Shown here in pieces: positions 1-5,172 of a DNA stretch of 8,367 nt. The stretch is taken from the NCBI GenBank assembly GCA_013151315.1, contig JAADIN010000201.1, positions 1-8,367 on the forward strand, in the 5' to 3' direction. Positions within the stretch are counted from its first letter, which is position 1; each line of letters begins with the position of its first letter. This stretch comes from Planctomycetota bacterium (GTDB taxonomy: Bacteria > Planctomycetota > Planctomycetia > Pirellulales > Lacipirellulaceae). Made by a program: the position numbers and the translations under genes. The notes under the pieces are model-generated. The model saw nothing but the letters and a program-made list of their open reading frames with translations, searched no databases and had not been told where the DNA came from.

Positions 1-104
1 TGCCCAGAAGTCCCCTGGAAGACGACCAGGTTGATAGGCCAGATGTGTAAGTGCAGCAATGCATTCAGCTAACTGGTACTAATGGACGAACGCTTGGCCA
101 CATT
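1..104 (+). rRNA. rrl: 23S ribosomal RNA, 3' end (partial)
   Basis: This is the 3' terminal part of 23S rRNA (domain VI), cut by the window's left edge. The segment reading GATAGGCCAGATGTGTAAG, and then GCTAACTGGTACTAATG at 68-84, matches the highly conserved end of bacterial 23S. Aligning by eye to the E. coli end, where about 20 bases follow GGTACTAATG, puts the mature 3' end near 103-104. That end is approximate, because the 5' partner of the terminal helix lies outside the window. The gene is followed on the same strand by 5S rRNA, the usual operon order. Confidence 0.95.
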
Positions 105-168
105 TATCTAACGCTTTTGATTTCAAATAATCAAAGGACAAAGAAAGAATGTGTGATCTAGAATGTGA

Positions 169-203
169 GATGGTTGATGTAAAAGTTTTTCACATCAACC
201 ATC
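169..203 (+). repeat. Perfect 12-bp inverted repeat in the rRNA spacer
   Basis: The arm gatggttgatgt (169-180) is the exact reverse complement of acatcaaccatc (192-203), separated by 11 bases (aaaagtttttc). In the transcript this forms a stable stem, whose loop could add a few A-U pairs. The right arm is also the beginning of the heptamer array at 193-227, so the left arm is an inverted copy of that array's consensus. Confidence 0.8.
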
Positions 204-227
204 AAACATCGAACATCAAACATTTGA
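193..227 (+). repeat. Heptanucleotide tandem repeat, five units
   Basis: Five consecutive 7-base units can be read directly: catcaac, catcaaa, catcgaa, catcaaa, catttga. The first four differ from each other at one or two positions, and the fifth has drifted more. Heptamer arrays of this kind (STRR-type repeats) are well known between genes in cyanobacteria and occur in other bacteria. Here the array lies inside a transcribed rRNA spacer, so it will be present in the precursor RNA. Confidence 0.8.
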
Positions 228-260
228 TGCACTCTTGCTTAGTTATACCAAATCAAACAA

Positions 261-288
261 GTTCGTAGCGGCTACCGCTGCTACGGAC
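261..288 (+). repeat. Hairpin-forming palindromic element before 5S
   Basis: gttcgtagc (261-269) pairs with gctacggac (280-288) over nine positions including one G-U, enclosing a 10-base loop. An alternative internal hairpin, agcgg-cta-ccgct (267-279), competes with it. It ends four bases before the 5S gene and could be a processing stem or an interspersed REP-like element. Its compact nested symmetry favours a repeat family, but no second copy is in the window. Confidence 0.6.
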
Positions 289-292
289 TTCT

Positions 293-400
293 TTTGGCGA
301 CCATATGGTAGTGGAAACACCTGTCCCCATTCCGAACACAGTAGTTAAGCACTCCCAGCCGATGATAGTGAGAGCACTCGCGAAAGTAGGTATCGCCAAA
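293..400 (+). rRNA. rrf: 5S ribosomal RNA
   Basis: This is a complete 5S rRNA of about 108 bases. The ends tttggcga (293-300) and tcgccaaa (393-400) pair to form helix I. The conserved loop segment CCGAACACAG lies at 332-341 and is followed by TTAAGC, as in typical bacterial 5S. It is downstream of 23S in the same orientation and is followed by a strong terminator. The exact mature ends may differ by one or two bases. Confidence 0.97.
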
Positions 401-418
401 TTTTATTTTTCTTGCCCC

Positions 419-432
419 AGCCGCTTGCGGCT
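419..432 (+). repeat. Small GC-rich hairpin after 5S
   Basis: agccg-cttg-cggct forms a perfect five-pair stem with a four-base loop. It lies between the T-rich stretch that follows 5S (401-410) and the main terminator. It could assist 3' trimming of the 5S precursor or be a short interspersed palindrome. It has no T-tract of its own, so it is not called a terminator. Confidence 0.5.
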
Positions 433-444
433 TAGCGAGAAACC

Positions 445-482
445 AAAAACCCCGCCGGGATTCGTCCCGAGCGGGGTTTTTT
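445..482 (+). terminator. Rho-independent terminator of the rRNA operon
   Basis: The lower stem ccccgc (450-455) pairs with gcgggg (471-476), extended by the A-run at 445-449 against the T-run at 477-482. The upper stem cggga/tcccg closes on a TTCG (UUCG) tetraloop at 461-464, with one bulged A at 470. A very stable GC stem followed by six T residues is a textbook intrinsic terminator, and it sits where the rRNA operon should end. Confidence 0.92.
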
Positions 483-816
483 CATGCTCAAGCATTTAGT
501 TTTGGGTTTGCAACTAGAGCAACTTCGGAAGCCGCGAGCTCCCTTAGCGAGTTTGCATTATCCTCGCATAGCTTTTGGTGAGGAGCTGAACCTCTCAGCT
601 ATCTTGGGGATTCGTGTTCATGGCAGAAGCAGATAGCTTGTAACGCCACGTCGACTGAGATGGCGCAAAAAGAGATGAGTCTCTTGATACTCGCAATAGT
701 CGTAATTGGCCTTAAACAGTCGTATTCGGATTTTTTCTTAGCCAATCCAAGCGAGTCGAAAATTCAAAAAACCACTTGTTTTTCAGTCTTTCTGCACAAA
801 ATCCAAGGGGTCTTGG

Positions 817-859
817 ACGGATTTGCAATTCGATGCCTTAGCCACTTGGCCACGCCGCC
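817..859 (-). pseudogene. tRNA-Cys (GCA) 5'-half remnant
   Basis: On the - strand the sequence starts with acceptor arm GGCGGCG, then TG, a D-arm with stem GCC...GGC around AAGTGGCTAA, and an anticodon arm TCGAA-TTGCAAA-TCCGT with anticodon GCA (cysteine). The loop and 3' stem TTGCAAATCCGTC match the E. coli tRNA-Cys anticodon region as I remember it. After position 43 the similarity stops. There is no normal T-arm (TTCGA with pairing stem), no CGCCGCC to close the acceptor stem, and no CCA. The anticodon stem also has A-C and T-T mismatches. It is therefore not a working tRNA and is more likely a fragment left by recombination or by excision of an element that used tRNA-Cys as its site. Confidence 0.6.
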
Positions 860-1057
860 CCAACATACCTGGGATCAGATACTGGAAAAGCTATGCAATC
901 TGAGGATATCGGTTAACCGCGATGGGCAGTTTAACAAAAATATGAGGCCTGAAACGGTAGGCCCTGCCGTGACCAATTCTATTGGAGGTTCGGGCAATAG
1001 GGGTTCGATGCAACTAGTGGGCGTCAGGACGACAGCCGGGTAAGCACGAGGTCATCT

Positions 1058-1064
1058 AGGAGGG
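1058..1064 (+). promoter_or_regulatory. Strong ribosome binding site for the gene at 1073
   Basis: AGGAGGG stands eight bases upstream of the ATG at 1073. It is a near-perfect Shine-Dalgarno sequence, which fixes that start and is one of the best reasons to regard the small gene as real. Confidence 0.85.
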
Positions 1065-1072
1065 ATTTACGT

Positions 1073-1414
1073 ATGATACCGATTATCGCGAAGCTGTTTC
1101 GTTCCACCGCACCTTCAGACGTTGTGGATGCTCTTGTGCGCCAGGTAGCTGATCTGAGCCTTGAAGGCGTGGTCGAGCGAGTCGCCGCTCGGATCGATCA
1201 GATGACGCTCTCCGAAGCCCGGGGCTATGTTCGTGCGCGAGCGGCCCATGTGGTGCGTCGACAAACGCGCCAGGTGATCTCGCAACACCAAGAGGCAACC
1301 GAAGATTGGTCCGGGGCGATTGTCCCTGCAGCGACCGAACGGCTCGTGCCGCTAGTGCTTCGCCAAACGGGTGTCGGCGTCCCACGTCGCAATCTGATGC
1401 GAAATGCGGCCTAG
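1073..1414 (+). CDS. Small helical protein of unknown function (113 aa)
   Basis: I do not recognise this gene. It is supported by a strong ribosome binding site (1058-1064), GC-biased third codon positions and a sensible amino acid composition. The protein has no signal peptide or membrane segment and is predicted by eye to be mostly alpha-helical. It has an amphipathic N-terminal part (residues 15-45, acidic and hydrophobic residues alternating) and a very basic middle (GYVRARAAHVVRRQTRQV, residues 51-68). The tail (95-113) is basic and contains RRNLMR. The basic helix could bind nucleic acid or phospholipid, but this is only a guess from charge. Only 46 bases separate it from the next, frameshifted small gene on the same strand, so the two may have formed an operon. 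It lies downstream of the rRNA terminator and needs its own promoter, which I could not identify. Confidence 0.72.
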   Translation: MIPIIAKLFRSTAPSDVVDALVRQVADLSLEGVVERVAARIDQMTLSEARGYVRARAAHVVRRQTRQVISQHQEATEDWSGAIVPAATERLVPLVLRQTGVGVPRRNLMRNAA

Positions 1415-1460
1415 GAAAAGCGACGAATTTCGAACATTTTGTCATTCAACTTTTATCTGA

Positions 1461-1812
1461 ATGTTTGCCATGGATACTAACCAATACCCTTCGCTGCCTA
1501 ATCTATCGCAAATGCACTCCCGCCTGGCAAGCAATAGCCGGCGAGTCGAGGCCGTGGTCGATTCGCAACTCGATGGGATTGAGCGTCTGTTTTCTGCCGC
1601 GACGGCCGAGGATTGGGAAGCGGTTGCCAAGGCGACCCGGTATTTGGCCGATTTGGAACCCGACCAAATCGGGCAACGTGATCCGCACCGCGCGCCAACT
1701 GAGCCAAGAGATTAGCAGCGCGACTTCCGACGTAAAGCGCCCCAAGCACTTGGCAAATCTGCTGGAAGCGTGTCGAGCGGTTCGGAAGAAGGGACTGGGG
1801 CGGAGGGGCTAA
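1461..1812 (+). pseudogene. Small helical protein gene split by a +1 frameshift
   Basis: The first part reads from ATG 1461 (or ATG 1470, giving MDTNQYPSLPNL) through YLADLEPDQ at about 1667. It then runs out of frame and stops at 1715. The next frame continues with clear coding character as GNVIRTARQLSQEISS up to the stop at 1812. Removing one A from the AAA at 1666-1668 joins the parts as ...LEPDQ-S-GNVIRTARQL..., giving one protein of about 113-116 residues. That product is helical and soluble, with an acidic centre and a basic C-terminus (LLEACRAVRKKG). I do not recognise the family. No good ribosome binding site precedes either ATG, so translation may depend on the upstream gene 46 bases away. 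The break may be a real inactivating mutation or a sequencing error; no slippery heptamer for programmed frameshifting is apparent. Confidence 0.6.
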
Positions 1813-1824
1813 GGAGTGCTTTGT

Positions 1825-1846
1825 CCCAGCTAAAAGTTAGCTTGGG
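1825..1846. other. Imperfect hairpin at the edge of the IS remnant
   Basis: cccagctaa (1825-1833) and ttagcttggg (1837-1846) form a nine-pair stem with one bulged T and a three-base loop. It begins 12 bases after the frameshifted gene's stop codon and overlaps the point where transposase similarity ends (1841). It has no T-tract on the + strand, so it is a weak terminator at best. It could also be a chance palindrome created at the junction. Confidence 0.4.
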
Positions 1847-2064
1847 CGTGTAATGGAACCCCACACGGCGTGCCAGGGAGCGGGCGCGTTCCGGCGCAAA
1901 TGCCTCGTAAAAGGCCCCTTGGTGTGGGTGTTCAGATTGTCGCTAACGACGATCACCTTTTCGCAATCGGCATAGCGCCCCTCAAGCAAGCGAGCCATTT
2001 CAGTGGCCCAATCCACTTTCGTCTTGGAATCCCGCACGGCAACCTCACGCCAGCCTGCCAGCCG
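1841..2064 (-). pseudogene. IS630-family transposase remnant, frameshifted and truncated at both ends
   Basis: On the - strand this reads LAGWREVAVRDSKTKVDWA, followed by a region with EKVIVVSDNLNTHTKG. That is the central part of an IS630-type DDE transposase, with the second catalytic Asp in the DNxNTH motif. A one-base loss in the G-run (CCCC on the + strand at 1915-1918) shifts the frame. In the next frame the protein continues as AFYEAFAPERARSLARRVGF and HYTPK. Similarity then stops exactly where the family usually continues HGSWLN. The N-terminal HTH half, the first and third catalytic acidic residues and the terminal inverted repeats are all missing. In the unshifted frame the fragment stays open to a stop at 1837. 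It is a dead relic of an insertion and cannot transpose. The flanking small gene ends 28 bases away and may have been affected by the same event. Confidence 0.85.
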
Positions 2065-2390
2065 AACGATATACTTTTTCTTTATGGGATACCTTCGTGT
2101 TCCACGAAGAATCCTCGAAAATAAAAATTGATCTAACCCTAATTCTTAGTGGTGACAAAGCACTAGTATCTTCTCAATGAAGAGATAAGTGTCAGCGATT
2201 CGCAGGCTGAATACGCTAATTGTTTAAAAGGAGACCAAAGTGAGTTAACCAAAAAGGGGGCCTATGCTACAGTTGCTTGTGCAAACTGCTTGGAATCATC
2301 AAAAAGTGCGGCGCACGGCTGGCTCTCTTTCGCTAAACTAGGGTTACCTCAGATTGTGCCCCAGCCGGTCACTCATTTCCCAGAACCGCC
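2065..2390. other. Intergenic region upstream of comEC
   Basis: These 326 bases contain no convincing gene. The left part (to about 2130) is AT-rich and open on the - strand in the transposase frame, but shows no family similarity that I recognise. A 25-codon frame at 2264-2341 (+) starts with ATG after a run AAAAAGGGGG and ends 50 bases before comEC. It could be a leader peptide, but nothing beyond a purine-rich stretch supports it. I could not identify a clear sigma70-type promoter, although comEC must be transcribed from somewhere here. Confidence 0.5.
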
Positions 2391-4913
2391 ATGCAAGCGG
2401 CCAAGCCCCCCAACAACGATCGCAGCATGCCGTATCGGCCCCTGTTGTTGGTCGCGATGGCCGTGGGGCTCGGGATTGTTGCCGACCGCTACGGAATGTC
2501 GGCAATCGGGGGTGGTGTGTTTTTGTGGTGGGCTGTTGGGGTGCTCTCGGTCGTTGGCTGTGTTGTTTTGCGAAGTTATGGCAAAACTCAATTTCTTAGT
2601 TGGACACTGCTGCTTGCAGCGTTGTGCGTTGGTGGAGCTTGGCATCACCTGCGATGGAACTATTTTGCTGCCGACGATTTGGCTCGATTTGCGCGCGAAG
2701 CCGCCGGGCCCGTTTGTGTCGAAGCGGTCGTGACCAGCCGCACCAAACAGAGTCCTGCTCCGGCGCCCAATCCTTTACGAGCCATGCCAGTGGGGCCACG
2801 GAGTGATACGTTCGTTCGTGTGCTGCGCATTCGCGACGGTACACGTTGGCAACGCGCAAGCGGCAATTGCCGCTTGCGCGTTGCGAGCGAACTTGTCAAA
2901 GTTCAGGCGGGCGATCGTTTACGCGTTTACGCACGATTTCGTCGACCGAGGCCTGCGCTAAATCCGGGTCAGTACGATTGGGCGGAAGCCGAGCGCCGTG
3001 CGGGCCGGCACTGCGAACTTTTTTGCACCGAGCCCGAATGCGTAGCCATCCTCGAATCCGCTACAAGTTCGAAACGAAACCGTTGGCTCGGCGCGGCCGC
3101 CAGTCGCTGTGAAGAACAGCTCGCTCGCTATGTGGGTGCCGAGGAGAGCGGCCTCGCCTTGGCCGTTTTGCTAGGAGTTCGCGAGCAGCTCGACGACGAG
3201 GTGACGGAGGCCTTTTTCAAGACCGGCACGATCCATCTTTTGGTCGTCTCGGGCTTGCACGTCGGCATGTTGGCTCTGATTGTGTGGCTGATCCTTCAGA
3301 CGGCAGGCATGCCACGCCGAGGGGTCGTCGTGTTTACCGCGCTGCTGGTGATCGCTTATGCGATGATCGCCGGAGGTCGGCCACCCGTTGTGCGAGCAAC
3401 CATTTTGGTGCTTATGGGATTGGGAGCGCTGGTCGCAGGCCGCCTTCCCTCGATGAAAGTAGTCCTGGCGGCTGCGGCATTAGCAATTTTGGCGTACAAC
3501 CCGAGCGAATTGTTCCGCGGCGGAACTCAGCTTAGCTTTCTCTGCGTCGCGGCTTTGTCGACGTTTGGCTATTATACTGGCAAGCGCCAACCCATCGATC
3601 CTCTCCGTCGGTTGATTCAAGAAGTTGCTCCCTGGTATCGCAAGATACTGCGTTGGCTGGGCAACTGGATTGGGGAGCTTGCGTTTGCGTCGTTCGTTAT
3701 CTGGGTCGTTGTTGCACCCTTGGTAGCCTACCACTTTCATGTTGTTTCGCCTGCGGGCTTTGTGATCACGCCGATCATTTGGCCCCTTATAGCGGGCGCA
3801 CTCATTGCGGGACTAGGAATCTGCACGATTGGCTGGGTGCTTCCGCCAGTCGCTTCCATGCTGGGTGGTGTGTGTGCTTGGTGTCTTGGCACCACCGAAG
3901 CGATCGTAAGTTTCGCCGAGCAGATGAGTTTCGGTCATTCCTACGTGCCAGGCCCGGCCACTTGGTGGCTGCTCGTTTTCTATGGCGTGATGACGCTCGT
4001 CGCGATCGTGCCACGACTGCAAATCGGCTGGAAGCCACTCGCGTCGTTGGCAACTTTGTGGGTGGCCATCGGATTTACGGCTGCTGCGACTCGCAATACG
4101 GAGGACCAATTGCGTTGCACTTTTCTTGCGATGGGTCATGGCACCTGTGTCGTGCTCGAGTTGCCTGGCGGCCAGACATTGCTCTACGACGCTGGGAGTC
4201 TCGGTTCGCCGGAAGGGGCGAGCCAGACCATCGCGGGCTATCTTTGGTCTCGTGGCATCACACGCATCGACGCGGTCGTTCTCTCCCACGCCGATGTCGA
4301 TCATTACAACGCCATGCCAGGGCTGCTCGAACGGTTTGAAGTGGGCACGGTTTACGTTTCGCCGTTGATGTTTGATCCCTGGGCAACCGATGGCCAACTG
4401 GACGCCCCCGAGTTTTTGCGCACAACGCTTCAGGAAGCAAAAATCCCACTTCGCCAGATTTGGATGAACGACCGCCTGCAAGTCGCTCGATCGAAAGGGA
4501 AATCGAAAGTCGAAATCGAAGTTTTGCATCCACCCCGATCGGGCGTGGCAGGACGCGACAACGCGAACAGTCTCTTGCTCCACGTAACCTATCGAGGACA
4601 TTCGATTCTGCTGCCCGGCGATTTGGAGTCGCCGGGCCTCGAAGCCGTCCTGGCCGAGCAGCCGTTGAATTGCGATATTCTACTCGCTCCTCACCATGGC
4701 AGCAGACGCAGCGACCCCGCCGGTTTTGCGGCTTGGTGTACTCCCGAGTGGGTCGTCGTCAGCGGCCCACGCGCCAGCTCTGAACAGCAGTTCACCGCGG
4801 CTTCGTATCGAAAAGTCGGGGCCCAAGTTTTGCACACCGCCAACGTCGGTGCCGTGCAGTTTACGCTCGACTCGCAAGGCTTGGGGTTTTCGCAGTTTTT
4901 GCCGATGAAATAA
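2391..4913 (+). CDS. comEC: ComEC/Rec2-type DNA uptake channel protein
   Basis: This is an inner-membrane protein of 840 residues, within the usual 700-850 range, that passes single-stranded DNA into the cytoplasm during natural transformation. Three N-terminal membrane segments (about 17-34, 38-58 and 68-86) are followed by a DUF4131-type soluble region (about 95-230). The Competence domain (about 245-545) carries the hallmark SGLHVG at 287-292 and several further membrane helices. The C-terminal metallo-beta-lactamase-like domain (about 575-835) has SHADVDH at 632-638, the ComEC form HxDxDH of the metal motif, then PGD at 742-744 and APHHGS from 766. The usual DVGQGD near the domain start is AMGHGT (580-585), so the Asp is lost there. 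The start at 2391 has no Shine-Dalgarno sequence; ATG 2427 (residue 13) is an alternative. No comEA or pilus genes are nearby, so competence is inferred only from this family. Confidence 0.95.
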   Translation: MQAAKPPNNDRSMPYRPLLLVAMAVGLGIVADRYGMSAIGGGVFLWWAVGVLSVVGCVVLRSYGKTQFLSWTLLLAALCVGGAWHHLRWNYFAADDLARFAREAAGPVCVEAVVTSRTKQSPAPAPNPLRAMPVGPRSDTFVRVLRIRDGTRWQRASGNCRLRVASELVKVQAGDRLRVYARFRRPRPALNPGQYDWAEAERRAGRHCELFCTEPECVAILESATSSKRNRWLGAAASRCEEQLARYVGAEESGLALAVLLGVREQLDDEVTEAFFKTGTIHLLVVSGLHVGMLALIVWLILQTAGMPRRGVVVFTALLVIAYAMIAGGRPPVVRATILVLMGLGALVAGRLPSMKVVLAAAALAILAYNPSELFRGGTQLSFLCVAALSTFGYYTGKRQPIDPLRRLIQEVAPWYRKILRWLGNWIGELAFASFVIWVVVAPLVAYHFHVVSPAGFVITPIIWPLIAGALIAGLGICTIGWVLPPVASMLGGVCAWCLGTTEAIVSFAEQMSFGHSYVPGPATWWLLVFYGVMTLVAIVPRLQIGWKPLASLATLWVAIGFTAAATRNTEDQLRCTFLAMGHGTCVVLELPGGQTLLYDAGSLGSPEGASQTIAGYLWSRGITRIDAVVLSHADVDHYNAMPGLLERFEVGTVYVSPLMFDPWATDGQLDAPEFLRTTLQEAKIPLRQIWMNDRLQVARSKGKSKVEIEVLHPPRSGVAGRDNANSLLLHVTYRGHSILLPGDLESPGLEAVLAEQPLNCDILLAPHHGSRRSDPAGFAAWCTPEWVVVSGPRASSEQQFTAASYRKVGAQVLHTANVGAVQFTLDSQGLGFSQFLPMK

Positions 4914-4928
4914 AAGGGGCGAGATTTG

Positions 4929-4958
4929 AAAGCCGAGGGATTGCAATCCCTCGGCTTT
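4929..4958. terminator. Perfect 30-base palindrome, probable bidirectional terminator
   Basis: aaagccgagggatt (4929-4942) and aatccctcggcttt (4945-4958) are exact reverse complements around a central GC, so the whole 30-base stretch is self-complementary. It begins 15 bases after the comEC stop and lies between convergent genes, where a terminator is expected in both directions. The stem is GC-rich in its middle and ends in TTT on both strands. The T-tract is short, so efficiency is uncertain. Confidence 0.65.
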
Positions 4959-4973
4959 GCACCGTCTCATGCA

Positions 4974-5144
4974 TTATGAATTTTCTAGTGACTCCAACTG
5001 CGCTTGCTTTAGCGAATCGGCGACGCCCAGTTTTTTTGCCCACTTCTGCAAATAGGCCTCGTCCAAATCACCTTGGGGCGCCCCCGTGAAGTCGATTTCC
5101 GTGAGGTCATCAATGCGATGTTGTACCTGAACCGTACGGGTTGA
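4974..5144 (-). pseudogene. C-terminal remnant of an unidentified gene
   Basis: On the - strand a frame of 56 residues, just after an in-frame TAG at 5145-5147, ends at TAA 4974-4976. It has good coding character (HRIDDLTEIDFTGAPQGDLD, then EAYLQKWAKKLGVADSL) but no ATG, GTG or TTG start at its beginning. The tail pattern, an acidic stretch then LDxxYLxxWAxxLGVxxxLxxA, reminds me of the C-termini of some nucleotidyltransferase-like proteins (AbiEii/DUF6036-type). I would not rely on that without a search. It is most likely the last third or quarter of a gene whose front was lost, since the next gene upstream, a universal stress protein, ends only 28 bases away. A short real gene with a non-standard start cannot be excluded. 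Confidence 0.38.
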
Positions 5145-5157
5145 CTAAATTTGAAAG

Positions 5158-5172
5158 GCGTTATGAGAACGC
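5158..5172 (-). terminator. Weak hairpin at the end of the stress protein gene
   Basis: On the - strand gcgtt-ctcat-aacgc forms a five-pair stem beginning within the stop codon of the universal stress protein gene, followed by ctttcaaattt. It could be a weak intrinsic terminator for the kinase-regulator-stress protein transcript. The stem is short and the T-tract interrupted, so this is tentative. The palindrome at 4929-4958 may serve as a backup. Confidence 0.33.

Larger units (their letters stand above)
105..292 (+). other. 23S-5S internal transcribed spacer
   Basis: This is about 188 bases of AT-rich spacer between 23S and 5S. I see no tRNA in it. It contains an inverted repeat (169-203), a heptamer tandem repeat (193-227), a second small inverted repeat (catcaaa/tttgatg, 214-229) and a long hairpin (261-288) ending just before 5S. 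These foldable elements sit where RNase III and other processing enzymes usually act on the rRNA precursor, but a processing role is an inference. Confidence 0.8.
483..1072. other. Gene-poor stretch after the rRNA operon
   Basis: I see no convincing protein gene in these 590 bases. An open frame at 660-1043 (+) is discounted, because its middle part is simply the antisense of a tRNA-Cys-like sequence, it has no ribosome binding site, and its composition does not look coding. A short - strand open stretch near 495-600 has no good start codon. The only recognisable content is the tRNA remnant at 817-859 and, at the right end, the ribosome binding site of the next gene. Confidence 0.6.

Noticed and set aside
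105..292. CRISPR-like array in the rRNA spacer
   Set aside because: The repeat unit is seven bases without spacers, so it is a simple tandem repeat.
305..499. 64-residue open frame on the + strand
   Set aside because: It lies inside 5S rRNA and runs through the terminator, so it is a chance frame.
660..1043. 127-residue open frame on the + strand
   Set aside because: Its central part (GFAIRCLSHLATPP) is the antisense reading of the tRNA-Cys-like sequence. It has no ribosome binding site, and its composition does not look coding.
1083..1445. 120-residue open frame on the - strand
   Set aside because: It is a shadow of the gene at 1073-1414, which has the strong ribosome binding site and better codon use.
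1837..2037. Complete 66-residue gene on the - strand
   Set aside because: It is the central part of an IS630 transposase. Similarity extends upstream of its ATG and continues in another frame, so it is a relic, not a gene.
2264..2341. 25-codon leader peptide before comEC
   Set aside because: Only a purine run before the ATG supports it. There is no terminator-antiterminator structure or amino acid bias, so it is not listed as a gene.
3813..4601. 262-residue open frame on the - strand
   Set aside because: It is antisense to comEC, which carries the full set of family motifs. No recognisable motif appears on this strand.
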